This document shows, in pieces, positions 34,456-47,950 of a DNA stretch of 64,000 nt (positions are counted from its first letter, which is position 1; each line of letters begins with the position of its first letter). The stretch is taken from assembly GCA_963995525.1 (NCBI GenBank), contig OZ023214.1, positions 53,179,601 to 53,243,600 on the forward strand. Direction: 5' to 3'. The translations under genes were made by a program, and so were the position numbers. The notes below the pieces were generated by a model. That model saw nothing but the letters and a program-made list of their open reading frames with translations. It did no database searches and was not told where the DNA came from. This stretch comes from Escarpia spicata (taxonomy: Eukaryota; Annelida; Polychaeta; Sabellida; Siboglinidae).

Positions 34456-37400
34456 AAAAAAATGGTGTAACTGTAAACGGGTTTAAGATGAAAATATAAT
34501 AATAGCAATAACTGATGTGATTGGCTTGCTTCATGAGTGGATGCAAGCTAGTATAGTTTATATTCTTATTATGGTAATATATTTAAACCTCATACTTTCA
34601 CCTACACATGTCATTAATGACACGAACTCGTTTTTTGCAAAAAAAATATTAATGGCTTGATACATGTCAGTAAATACTCCTGTTTGTATGTGGCTGCATT
34701 ATCATGCGTACCGTGTGTTTGCGTTTAAAGGAGTACGATAATTATGTTTGACTTCTAAATACCGACTTCAGCTTGACCTATAATTTGTCCAAAAATAAGT
34801 TCATACTGTTATCAACCCTTTTCATGTCTTGTAAACCTGTCGAGCGACACATACAATAACACTTTTACTTCGATGATGACAATAACATTTAAATTGACAT
34901 CGATGACTACGCCAAGGGTTATCTGTGTATCAATAACCAAGTCCCGGTTTGCGTTATCGTTCGTCGCCCTCTAGATATGAGCACCACTCGCAGTGTCAGC
35001 GATAGTCTGATACCCACCCACGCACATAGGTTAGACACGCAAATGTGTCTAGCTTAATAGCATTCACTTCCAACGTAGGTCTATTGCAGCAAAACTGGTG
35101 TATAGCGACTATGCTGCCAACGAAACTAAACACCTAAAGTAACAGATGCCATAGACCGCAGCATTTTTAGATGAAAAATACAGGGAAAATGTGATACAAC
35201 GAATTGTTTTATAGCTGCGTATAGACAACAAATAATTCGTGTCTCGTTTACTCGTTTTTCGATAATTCGTGTAATCTGCATGTTCCGCACACCGTTTTAG
35301 AGGTAAACATCCGGATTTATATAATCAACATCGGTTTGTTTGTTTGTTTGTTTTAGATCACGCAAACATTCACACGTATTCGTTGTTTCAGGTCCAGTCA
35401 GTTTTCGGAGATCAATAAAATAACAAAGCAATCTAACTGTTTAAGCGTGTGTAAACGACGGTTATTCACAAATAATATGTTGTGTTGTGGTCATGGGTTT
35501 GTTCAATGTTGTTCAGTGCATTAAGCTGCGTTTTGGAGATCAGTTTAAACGTTGTCTTCCTGCGTGGGAAACGACTCTCGGTCGGATAATGATCATTATC
35601 AACTAAAGGGTTCACGAGAATTGCGAAGTATCACCGCGAGACGTACAACCAATTTAAATTTATCATTTGTGCAAGTTACGTAATCCGTCCCCAACTGAGC
35701 AGCGTAAAACACACATATCGTTGTGAGTAGCTGATCGAAGCTATCTAATCTTCGTCAAACGCACCTACACAACTACTGACATTTATGGCGAACTGCTATT
35801 TTTAATTATAATTAATTAAATAAGTACATGTTACATTACACACCTACATACCTTAGTTATAGATTGGGTGATAATACGGTGCTTCAGTAATCCGCACGCT
35901 TCGTTTATCTGGCTAAAACCCTTTGTATCTAAAGTGTGTGAGTATACAAGACATAAGTGTACATACATTCACACGCACGCACGCACATTTAAACGTTTAT
36001 TATTTAATCCCTACAAACTTTATTGTGCCTCTCTATGCTTGATGTTCTTTCCTCATATGGGCGCCTTCATAGGCGCCATATTACCTTACCCACATATATA
36101 TATATATGTGCTTCAACGCCCTCAAATATCCTCCCGTGTTCTCACATGTGCTACCCTGCCCTCATAAGTGCTACCGAGCCCTTATAAATATGTGCTACTA
36201 TGTCCTCAAATATGTGCTACCCAGTCCATCATGATTTTTAATACAAACATGTGTATGTGAATAGTTTAGTTTGAACAATATCCACATTCGAGTTAATAAA
36301 ACGTGTTTTATTTCGTTTAATTGGACGTAAGAATAATTAATTTACACTTTACACGCGCGCACTCACACACGCATTACGCACATACACATCTAGACAGGCC
36401 GATAAGTATAATTACATGTTCAGTTACATCGCGACGACCGTTCCAAAAATAGTCGATATGTGTCGCACCGTCGTGTTTACGTTGCCAGCGCCTTCACGAT
36501 TTTGATCACATGTATGTTGACGTTTACGACTACGCGGCCTGGGTGAGTTGATGTCTCCTAAATGCACTTCATGTAAACAGAACTTGAGACCCAGTTCTCA
36601 AGAGGGGTTCAGTGTCACGCGGATGTGGGCAGGGTACAACGGCGATGTCGTCACCGACGCTCTTGTCTAAATAACGCGCAGACGATCTTGTCTTGGTTTA
36701 CTCGTGTGATTACATTTCCTTGTCTTTCACGGGGTCATCAAGTGCTTAGATATTCAATGCCGCTGCCACGCACCGAAAGTGCTCGGTACCAGGAGTAGCC
36801 AAATGCGTGCTGCGTACGCGCGCAGGCGCAGCGAACAACGTCACGTGCAATGATACACTAGTTGTGCCGAGTTTTTGCTTCTGTGTTTTCTTTTTCGTGT
36901 TCTGCAATTAATTACACACAATGTTTTCAAATTAGATTTCGCTATGTATTCTAACAGTTGGAATATTAACAGATAAAGGTATTCTTAGCGCAAACCATCT
37001 TCATGCTTCAGCACGGTCGTGATATACAGGCGTCTATTTCTGACATGGTATGCTTTTGGCCCGTAATATTGGTTTCATTTAATATGTTTGGCCTAACCTT
37101 TTGCTTAGATATTTTGGCCGCCCGAACCGCCCGTTCAATACAATAACTGAGCCGACACTGTGCAGGTAAAACTAACCCATAATAAGAACTCGCCCCAAGT
37201 TGTGCTGTTAAACATTGCCCTGCAGATGTAATGTCCTCGAGAAATAGCAGATATTGTGTAATTTTTTGACATACACATTGTGCCCGTCGTGGACTGTCCA
37301 GACATTCACCCGAACACCAGAAAATGTCCAGTTCAATTGGTATACATTTTAGTCGCGCGACCAGCGTGAGCGACGTGACGATATCACGTGAGGACATAAT

Positions 37401-37903
37401 CCGTCACTCGTCGTCGACAGACGCGCGTCGATAAACGACGAATTACGCCTTAAATTGTGCACTGCCAGAACGCAGGAACGTACCAACGAAACCGGTCAAC
37501 ATGAGTTAATGGTCGGTTACTGAAGCGTTACGGTAAATAGGTTAGTGTGTTACAAGCAATATACGTAGAAAAAGTATAAAACATCACGCAAGGTCAATTC
37601 ATAAGTTATCAAGCCGTTATTTGCTTTTGCGATATTCACAGATGTCGTTTCCAAAACAAAGCACGATTAAAACCTATTGGAAAAAAGTTCCATTTATAAC
37701 TCTTGCGGCTAGTTTTATTATATGTAATATAGATTTATATATGTTTATAATTACGACCTTAATCAAAATCATCACCCGTAATGATCGGTCTGTTGTAAAG
37801 CTTCCTCAAGTTCACGCTATTTTGGTTAATCTCCCAATCTAGCAAGGTGAGAATTTCACAAACACGATGTTGATTTAACACAGTGGCCCACCAGTCTGTG
37901 AGA
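34456..37903. other. Unclassified unique sequence
   Basis: Contains a short (TTTG)n run near 35,335-35,353, a diffuse ~25-bp repeat of GTGCTAC/CCCTCA words at 36,105-36,230, and a CpG-enriched patch at about 36,780-36,850. A 129-codon minus frame (37,008-37,397), cysteine-containing and unrecognised, lies just downstream of CpG-rich DNA. It could be an exon but nothing proves it. Confidence 0.4.
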
Positions 37904-38192
37904 GCCAGACCGACCGTCTTCTTTGCAGCGGTAGTGTTCACTGATTGTGTCCCTTTCTATGCCAGCCAAGCCGACCGTCTTCTTTACAGCCGTAGTGTTC
38001 ACTGGTTGTGTCAATGTCTATGACAGCCAAGCCGACCGTCTTCTTTACCGCGGTAGTGTTCACTGGTTGTGTCCCTGTCTATGACAGGAAAACCGACCTT
38101 CTTCTTTACCGCGGTAATGTTCACTGGTTGTGTCCCTGTCTGTGACAGCCAAGCCGACCGTCTTCTTTACCGCGGCAGTGTTCACTGTTACT
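37904..38192. repeat. 61-bp minisatellite, about 5 copies
   Basis: Units share CCGACCGTCTTCTTTACCGC, GGTAGTGTTCACTGGTTGTG and TCCCTGTCTATGACAGCCAAG. CCGACCGTCTT recurs at 37,910, 37,971, 38,032 and 38,154, i.e. every 61 bp with the fourth unit (38,093) altered to CCGACCTTCTT. Confidence 0.9.
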
Positions 38193-39915
38193 TGTGACAA
38201 CATTACTCGTCCTTAAACAGTGATATTTATTCATTCAATAAATGAACCAAAAGCGCTATTCAATCGAATCAATCAAGCAAGTATATAACAGTTATAAAAC
38301 AAACGTTTGAAAGGATTGACATTGAAATAAAACATACAAATGCGATGTCTAGTTACTCCCTTGTCTTCAATTATAGAATATATAGCTGTTTAATTTAATA
38401 AATGGTACAAACACATATTAGAACGTAAAGCATGCAAGCCAATTCAACGATTTGAAACAAACTAATTATATAATCAAAGAATACCATACATTTACTCAAT
38501 AAACTCTTAATTTACCAGTTCATAATTATATACGTTTGTTATTTTTATTCAGTTGCTTTTGTCCTAAATGAACCGTTAAATATTTCATAAATAAGTTCAT
38601 ATTTCTTTTTCTCGAGCTCACCAAATGTGCTGTTCTCGTGTATCAGCCTTTGACGTTAACCTGTTCTAATTCCTTTTACGGCGACGTTTCCTGGTCCTTT
38701 ATTGTTGCCGCCTCGCCACCTTCGCCAGAGTAACAAACTTTATTTTAATCAACGCAAATTGTACTCTGTATTACAAAACCGTATCATTTATGTTAAACGT
38801 TATCCAACATTAACAAACATTTAACTCGGTCACCCAATTTCTCAAGCATTTGAAAGATCGCTTTCCATGACCGCACCTCTGAGAGATCCGACATAGATAC
38901 AGTTGTGTTAAGTAACACTATATGAACATAAATATTGCAGTGATGAAATCATACATATTTGTGTAATTAATATCGGTACGTTTCTATAATTAATCATTTT
39001 AACTTCATTCGAGTATATCCTACAAATGCTAAATATATATTCCATGGCATAACTTCGCCTCTGTCATTTTACAGCCTTTGTTCACGCAGGTATACGAGAC
39101 GTATTCTGAAAAAGCAAGATTCGTTCTTGAAACACCAATCGGGCAAACTAGCGAGAAGAGACATGTCGAGAAGCTATCATATTATATGGTTGTACAATAG
39201 CGCTAAGGATGGTCGGAAAAAACACAAACATGTTCGAATTTCTACACACCGCGCAATCAGAACAGCTTTCTTTACATACCTACTGTTTTTGTATAAAAAG
39301 ATATCACTAACTATGTAGGTAATTGGCTAATTTTGATGAAAAGGTATTACTACATAAAAAGTTTGTGTGAAATTGTGCTTTGGTAGAAGCGGTGTGCTGT
39401 TGTAACAGTTTGCATGCCGCCTTTTTTATCCTTTCGATATGGACGATTTGCTGGCGTCGACACAGTGCGAGCGGTGCGTCATTAATAACGTCGTCGTGTC
39501 GCTTTGTCGCCGCGCGACACGGCCTGTCATAACGAGGACGCCGCGAGTGTAATTGACGGAGACGGGAGCGGGTGTCAATGACGGACGGCAGTGAACGCCA
39601 GCGGGTTCGGCACTCGGCGGGTTCGGCGCGGGCGAACGCATCAATTGTGCGAGCTGTATAGCTGTCATCGACACGACGCCCGGGAACCGCGGGTCAACCT
39701 GGCGGCCAGCCAAGGTAGCAACGCCGACTAACCCTTACTTCGTCACTATGCGGGCGACTTTAGTTTCAAGACAATTGTGCTTCCTTGGTTGGTTCACAAC
39801 AATTCGGAGCTGTTATATTAATTAGTTAAGACATGTTATGGATTGCGATGAAATTCACATAAAAATCACAAAACTATATATGTCCTTTACTGGTATGTTT
39901 GAGTTTGAGTTGAGT
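38193..39915. other. Unclassified unique sequence
   Basis: AT-rich until about 39,400, then a GC- and CpG-rich patch at 39,430-39,720 that carries a 95-codon minus frame without a recognisable family. Nothing else to annotate. Confidence 0.45.
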
Positions 39916-39920
39916 TGAGT

Positions 39921-41205
<1,285 letters not shown>

Positions 41206-41585
41206 TTTAATGTATAAACTATAATGCATTCTGACGTACTCACCACCCATGTATGTTTTACTGTATAAACTATAATGCATTCTAACGGACTCACCACCCA
41301 TGTATGTTTTACTGTATAAACTATAATGCATTCTAACGTACTCACCACCCATGTATGTTTTACTGTATAAGCTATAATGCATTCTAACGTACTGACCACC
41401 CATGTATGTTTTTCAGTATAAACTATAATCCATTCTAACATACTGACCACCAATGTATGTTTTACTGTATAAGCTATAATGCAGTCTAACGTACTCACCA
41501 CCCATGTCTGTTTTACTGTATAAGCTATAATGCATTCTAACGTACTGACCACCCATGTATGTTTTACTGCATAAGCTATAATAAT
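41206..41585. repeat. 51-bp satellite, left part, about 7 copies
   Basis: The unit contains CATGTATGTTTTACTGTATA, AGCTATAATGCATTCTAACG and TACTGACCACC. Orientation and unit are the same as 43,657-44,560. The array stops at GCTATAAT, exactly where the other part resumes with TAATGCATTC, so the two were one array before insertion of the LINE-containing block. Minus-strand frames (repeat HYSLYSKTYMGGEYVRM) are by-products of a period divisible by 3. Confidence 0.95.
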
Positions 41586-43258
41586 AATAATCAGATAACT
41601 TCTATTGCGCCTAAATCCTTGGAAACCAAGCTCAGAGGCGCATCAAAACAAAAGGGTTGGTCAATCTCAAAATCCATAAGTAGTTTTCCAGTTGTCAACA
41701 GATGGGTCAATGCGCTAGGGAGCTACGGTGGATAAGCAAGGTTGTAAAGATACGTTTTTAAATGACGGAATTTTGTAATATTTTTAACTGATCTAACACT
41801 AAGAGGAAGCATATTCCAAAGAGTTGGTGCAGCAACAGAAAAAGCCCTAGTTCCAATGTTAGTGTTGACTCTAGGAACAAAAAGTAGGTCAGAACTAGAT
41901 GATCGAAGCTGGATAGATTTTCTTACAGGAGTAAGCAATAAATGCAAATAAGATGGTTGCTTATTGGACAGTGCCTGGTATGTAATGGTACAGATCTTAA
42001 ATATTATACGATATCGTACAGGAAGCCAATGCAAAGACTTCAAAAGTGGCACAGAGCGAGAACATTTTGGACACGCTGAAGTTTTGTGATATCCTTGCTA
42101 GCGATATTATAAAGGAGGGAATTGCAATAGTCAAGTCTGCTGCTAACAAGCGCTGTTGCAATAGTCTTAGCAACAAAAAATAACATATACCGGCGAATAC
42201 GGCGAAGATCACGAATATGATAAAAAAAACAGCAGCGACATGTTTGAGATATATGTTGTCGGAAATTGAAGTTACTATCAAAGATCACTCCCAGATTCCG
42301 CACCGAGGTTGCTGGCGTTATATACTGATTCAAAATACGCGTAGGGAAAAAACCATCCAGTTTACAACGCTGCATTGGAGTACCAATAATGATCAATTCA
42401 GTTTTATTTGCATTTAATTTCAACTTGCTGTCAGTCATCCAATGGAAGATATCTTGAAGGCAATCACTAAGTTGGTTAAGGGAGCGATTTGTATCCGGGG
42501 TAGCCAACGAAATGTAGATCTGAGTATCATCAGCATAAAGCTGATGATCTAAGTTATGTCTTTGTATAACAGAGCTTAGTGGCGTGGTGTAAAGAGTAAA
42601 AAGCAAAGGCCCAAGAACAGAACCCTGGGGAACACCAAATAAAGCCGGCAGTGCAGCTGAAAAGCAGTTCCCAATCTTTATAGTTTGGTATCTATCAGTT
42701 AGATATGAAGAAAACCAGCTTAGAACTGTGCCAGATATGCTGTACCACTTTAATAGGCGTTCAATGAGAATGCTGTGATCAATCATGTCAAACGCAGCAG
42801 AGAGATCTAGTAAGGTAAGTGCAGTCACTTTACCATTATTAATGTTCAAGTTAATGTCATCATGAACCTTTAAGAGGGCAGTCTCTGTTGAATGAAACTG
42901 CCTATATGCTGATTGTGACACATTAATTAAGACATTTGTGCTAATGTGAGACCTTAGGCGACTTGCTACAACCTTTTCTAATATTTTGGAAATGAAGCTG
43001 AGATTAGAAATAGGTCTATAACTGTTTAGGTCTTGCTTAGGTAGAGATGACTTCTTAAGAAGTGGTGTGACATGGGCGTATTAAAAAAATCATCAGGAAA
43101 ACAGCCAGAGCAAAGTGATGCATTTATAATATTTGTTATAGGTCCAATTAGTGTATCGAGACATGCTTTTAGCAGTATTGTTGGAAATGGATCAAGTGCA
43201 CAAGATTTATTTGGGGAGGACATAATTATTTTCCTAACTTCATCAACTGTTGCAGGTT
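41586..43258 (-). mobile_element. 5'-truncated CR1/L2-type LINE, copy 1
   Basis: A non-LTR retrotransposon on the minus strand. Its 3' end is at the left with an (ATT)n tail, as expected for CR1/L2-type LINEs. The 3' UTR lies about 41,590-41,722, the reverse transcriptase about 41,723-43,258. Homology to copy 2 stops near 43,258 within the reverse transcriptase N-terminal part, so the copy is 5'-truncated. It sits inside the 51-bp satellite. Roughly 400 bp of unrelated AT-rich sequence separates its 5' end from the resumption of the satellite. Confidence 0.92.
41723..43258 (-). pseudogene. LINE reverse transcriptase (broken), copy 1
   Basis: Encodes the RNA-templated DNA polymerase used in target-primed reverse transcription. 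In the 42,040-42,921 segment I see motif A DLSAAFD (residues 39-45 from MSQS), motif B PQGSVLGPL (98-106) and the catalytic YADD (129-132). Upstream, PNKSCALDPF (about 43,190) marks the N-terminal RT part. The segment 41,723-42,052 carries the C-terminal region with LHWLPV, TYQAL and TLWNMLP. Compared with copy 2 there is a +2-base change near 43,083 (frameshift after PDDF) and a 34-bp deletion near 42,062 that removes ARVVTRSPRF-like residues and shifts frame. The endonuclease part is absent through truncation. Not functional as it stands. Confidence 0.93.
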
Positions 43259-43656
43259 AAAATATAAAATGCCAATAGTAATCTAAAAGGTCAATTAAAA
43301 AACCCACAATCAGCATTTTTTGTAACTTCATCATTTAACAGTATAATTGGTACAAACGACAACATTTAAACAAACAAAAAACTGAACATTGCCGACAGGC
43401 GAAAGTGAGCGATAATCATAACGGCTTTAACGCCGGTTTTATTAAGTTGAATATGACAGGACCAAAACTTGTTAAAATATGCTTATAATTTAAATATACT
43501 TAGCTTATGGTTGAATTCTTGATTCTGTAGCAATTTAAAAGTTACATAATATTAAAAGTAATCTAATTAAAATAATTAGTATGCTATAATTGAACATTAA
43601 ACGAAGGATAAATTTTGAAAGTAAACATTATGCCACGCCCCCTAGCGACTTCATTC
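43259..43656. other. AT-rich insert between LINE 5' end and satellite
   Basis: About 400 bp with no similarity to the satellite or to the visible part of LINE copy 2. It ends with CCACGCCCCCTAGCGAC just before the satellite resumes. Since the satellite phase is preserved across the whole block, this piece probably came in with the LINE (5' non-homologous or rearranged sequence) or inserted next to it later. Confidence 0.6.
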
Positions 43657-44560
43657 TTAATGCATTCTAACGTACTGACCACCCATGTATGTTTCACTGT
43701 ATAAGCTATAATGCATTCTAACTTACTGACCACCCATGTATGTTTTACTGTATAAGCTACACCATATAAGCTACACCACCCATGTATGTTTTACTGTATA
43801 AGCTATAATGCATTCTAACGTACTGACCACCCATGTATGTTTTACTGTATAAGCTATAATGCATTCTAACGTACTGGCCACCCATGTATGTTTTACTGTA
43901 TAACCTATAATGCATTCTAACGTACTGACCACCCATGTATGTTTTACTGTATATGCTATAATGAAGTCTAACGTACTCACCACCCATGTATGTTTTACTG
44001 TATAAGCTATAATGCATTCTAACGTACTCACCAACCATGTATGTTTTACTGTTTAAGCTATAATGCATTCTAACGTACTGACCACCCGTGTATGTTTTAC
44101 TGTATAAGCTATAATGCATTCTAACGTACTGACCACCCACGTATGTTTTATTGTATAAGCTATAATGCATTCTAACGTACTGACCACCCACGTATGTGTT
44201 ACTGTATAAGCTATAATGCATTCTAACGTACTCACCACCCATGTATGTTTCACTGTATAAGCTATAATGCATTCTAACGTACTCACCACCCATGTATGTT
44301 TTACTGTATAACCTATAATGCATTCTAACGTACTGACCACCCACGTATGTGTTACTGTATAAGCTATAATGCATTCTAACGTACTCACCACCCACGTATG
44401 TGTTACTGTATAAGCTATAATGCATTCTAACGTACTCACCACCCATGTATGTTTCACTGTATAAGCTATAATGCATTCTAACGTACTCACCACCCATGTA
44501 TGTTTCACTGTATAAGCTATAATGCATTCTAACGTACTCACCACCCATGTATGTTTTAAT
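43657..44560. repeat. 51-bp satellite, right part, about 17-18 copies
   Basis: Same unit and orientation as 41,206-41,585. Variants CACCCACGTATGTGTTACTG and CACCCATGTATGTTTCACTG occur in local clusters; one irregular unit near 43,755-43,790 has a short internal duplication (AAGCTACACCA). The 288-codon minus frame is a repeat artefact. Confidence 0.95.
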
Positions 44561-45904
44561 AATCAGAATTTTTTTTAAATTAAATAGTCTAACGTTTTCA
44601 AACAATGTCTTGTCGTCATACACGTCCCCGAATAGGGCTGGGCTAACTGCGAGGATTGTCGGGAGTCGACGGTTGCGGGGCGTCGAACGGCAACACGCTG
44701 TCGCCGTAGCTTCGTGCCCGAGGCCACGCCTTGGAAAGTGGTAGATATATATATAACTTCCTATTATTTAAAAATATATGTATGTTATATATATATATAT
44801 ATGTTATATATATATATATATAACATATATAAATATATATATATATATATGCATATATATACATATTATACATATATGCATACATACATATAGTTTACAC
44901 TATATAACAAGACGTTAGGATAAAAACGGGAAAAACAACCCTCTTCAATATAGATATATTCTTTTTATTGTTCAATATAAACCAAACATAGCCATTGTTG
45001 TTGCTGGTGACGGTCTATTCGACATTGCAACACAGCTCAACACAAGCTCAGCAAGCACTAGCTCAACACAAGTTCTACATAAGCTCAACATAAGTTCAAT
45101 ATAAGCTCGACACAAGCTCAACACAAGAGGAGGATGCACGCTTGTGTCTATAAAAAAAACAGCACGCTTGGTTAGCAGTAGCAAGCACGTGTGTTCGTGT
45201 CTTCAATCAACAGATTTCGATATGGTGCTGTCTCATTTGGAAACTATACAGCCACTATTCATGGGCTACTCGGGACAAACTGGTGGAGTCAATCGTGTGT
45301 ATATTCTGTTATATGACCGTGGAATGGAAACAGTGATATGTAGCATGATATTTAGAATTGGGTAATCTAAAGTACGAATGACTGAGGGAAGTAGTTTGAC
45401 CTACAACCATTACGCATGCAGTGAGGTAGGCATGTAAACGAACTGATGCATTGAGGGCCTGCACTGTGACCCGCCTCACCCGAACATTGAGGGAGAAGGC
45501 GAGGAGAACAACGCTATGTTGTATGGCCGTTGATAGTCAGTCAACGGGTCGTTCCAAAACAATTGGATAACACCGTTTGAATCACTGGCAACGGTGTCGA
45601 TTGTGTAAGCGTGTCAAGATGGTTTGTAGAATCTCTGCCGACAAAATGTGATATTCTGGTTTCTCGGCGGTCACCTTTTGCCCAATTGCATGCCATAGAT
45701 CTAAAATATCAAAAATGCAACTGGTATTTTCATAATTAGTACTATTTTTAAACATAATTACCTCTTGTTGCCAAAATGATACCCTAAATATTGTCCCTCC
45801 GTTTGCTTCCGATATATCAGCGTTTGTGTTATGCTTATGTGTATATGACATATAATTCTTAAATAATAGGAAGTTATATAAGTTGGGCAGGCAGTGTTTC
45901 TATG
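44561..45904. other. Unclassified sequence with AT microsatellite and short repeats
   Basis: An AT-rich, partly palindromic (TA)n region spans about 44,745-44,890. A loose repeat of AAGCTCAACACAAG/ATAAGTTCAA words (about 13-16 bp) spans 45,036-45,130. An 89-codon minus frame (45,582-45,851) is unrecognised. Confidence 0.5.
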
Positions 45905-47022
45905 CTTTTACATTAGAGCAATCATCATGCATGAGTGGTTTTTACGTTAGAGCAATCATCATGCATGAGTGGCTTTTACATTACAGCAATCATCATGCAT
46001 GAGTGGTTTTTACATTAGAGCAATCATCATGCATGAATGGCTTTTACATTAGAGCAATCATCATGTGTGAGTGGCTTGTACGTTAGAGCAATCATCATGC
46101 ATGAGTGGCTTTTACATTAGAGCAATCATCATGCATGAGTGGCTTTTACATTAGAGCAATCATCATGCATGAGTGGCTTTTACATTAGAGGAATCATCAT
46201 GCATGAGTGGCTTTTACATTAGAGCAATCATCATGCATGAGTGGCTTTTACATTAGAACAATCATCATGCATGAGTGGCTTTTACATTAGAGCAATCATC
46301 ATGCATGAATGACTTTTACATTAGAGCAATCATCATGTGAGTGACTTTTACATTAGAGCAATCATCATGCAAGAGTGGCTTTTATATTAGAGCAATCATC
46401 ATGTGAGTGGCTTTTACATTAGAGCAATCATCATGCATGGGTGGCTTTTACATTAGAGTAATCATCATGTGAGTGGCTTTTACATTAGAGCAATCATCAT
46501 GTGAGTGGCTTTTACATTACAGCAATCATCATGCAACAGTGGCTTTTATATTAGAGCAATCATCATGCACGGGTGGCTTTTACATTAGAGCAATCGTCAT
46601 GTGAGTGGCTTTTACATTAGAGCAATCATCATACAAGAGTGGCTTTTACATTAGAACAATCATCATGCATGAGTGGCTTTTACATTAGAACAATCATCAT
46701 GCATGAGTGGTTTTTACATTAGAGCAATCATCATGCAAGAGTGGCTTTTATATTAGAGCAATCATCATGCATGAGTGGCTTTTACATTAGAGCAATCATC
46801 ATGCATGAGTGGATTTTACATTAGAGCAATCATCATGTGAGTGGCTTTTACATTAGAGCAATCATCATGCATGAGTGGCTTTTACATTAGAGCAATCATC
46901 ATGCATGAGTGGATTTTACATTAGAGCAATCATCATGTGAGTGGCTTTTACATTAGAGCAATCATCATGCATGAGTGGCTTTTACATTAGAGCAATCATC
47001 ATGCAAGAGTGGCTTTTACGGA
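45905..47022. repeat. 34-bp minisatellite, about 33-34 copies
   Basis: The unit is CATTAGAGCAATCATCATGC plus ATGAGTGGCTTTTA. A shorter 30-bp form, lacking GCAT (CATCATGTGAGTGG), appears repeatedly after 46,320. Block duplications such as GCATGAGTGGATTTTACATT at about 46,801 and 46,901 indicate higher-order structure. Confidence 0.95.
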
Positions 47023-47070
47023 AACGAATTGTTGTTCGTTGTTGTTTTGTTGTTGTTTGCTGATAGAATT

Positions 47071-47175
47071 GTATGTCTGGTATAAGTATGTCTGGTATAA
47101 GTATGTCTGGTATACGTATGTCTGGTATAAGTATGTCTGGTATACGTATGTCTGGTATAAGTATGTCTGGTATAA
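47071..47175. repeat. 15-bp minisatellite, 7 copies
   Basis: Seven units of GTATGTCTGGTATAA or GTATGTCTGGTATAC. The repeat is adjacent to the 34-bp array with about 50 bp between. Confidence 0.93.
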
Positions 47176-47950
47176 GTATTCGCACTTTACAGCAAAGTTC
47201 ACGGTCGCTTCGTGAAGATCAATATACAAATTACTTGCAGCGCTTGTGTCGAGTGATTTCTGGAAGCGCACTTCAAAGTAAGCGCGCCAACAATGTAAGT
47301 GCATTAATAAAAAGTCAACAGTGGCAATTACCGTTGGCACCCGCCAACAATGTCTGCTGGAGAGCTGCCAAGAGGCAAGCGGCCAGTCGATCGTATCAGT
47401 TTCATTCATACCGAGGAAACGTCGCCGCTCCACACCAGTACGTTGCGCAATTTTTTTTTTGGAAATGACGTCATGAAGAAACCCGCTGATGAATGCGCCT
47501 GTCATAGTACAATGGTGTCTTCATTTTTGAGTTCTGACGATTGCGTGACAATTGTTGATGGCGATCAAACTTCTCCTCAGATAAGCGTTGGATTGAGGCC
47601 AGCGTCAGTCGCCGTTGGTGGTTATACCCGAAGCCGGCTGCGGTTACCCACAAAACATCAACAAGCGTTATTCGGAATGCCGAGTTAGACAATCGAATGC
47701 TACAAATACTACAGTGAATGTCAGTGAGTATTTCAAGGGACTGCTTGCTGGTGCTGACAATCAAATGATGCAGATACTACTGCGAACGTCAGTGAGTAGG
47801 ATAGGGTGGGGCAAGGAGCCCCCGTGTGGTAACAAGACCCCTTGCGTGTCTACAACTATATGCGCTTGATGTCTGCCTGTGGTGAACAAATCCAAACCTG
47901 CCAGTAAAGCTAGGCGCATACCAACTGATTTGTGGCATACACAAACATAC
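47176..47950. other. Unclassified unique sequence
   Basis: Carries overlapping open frames on both strands (112 codons plus at 47,350-47,688; 97 codons minus) without recognisable motifs. A motif of about 40 bp (CAATCGAATGCTACAAATAC ... GTCAGTGAGTA) occurs twice (47,688 and 47,758) with a diverged third copy near 49,986, suggesting an old dispersed repeat. Confidence 0.45.

Noticed and set aside
43757..44623. 288-codon minus frame with a 17-residue repeat (HYSLYSKTYMGGEYVRM)
   Set aside because: Artefact of the 51-bp satellite, whose period is divisible by 3. Two minus frames are open together.
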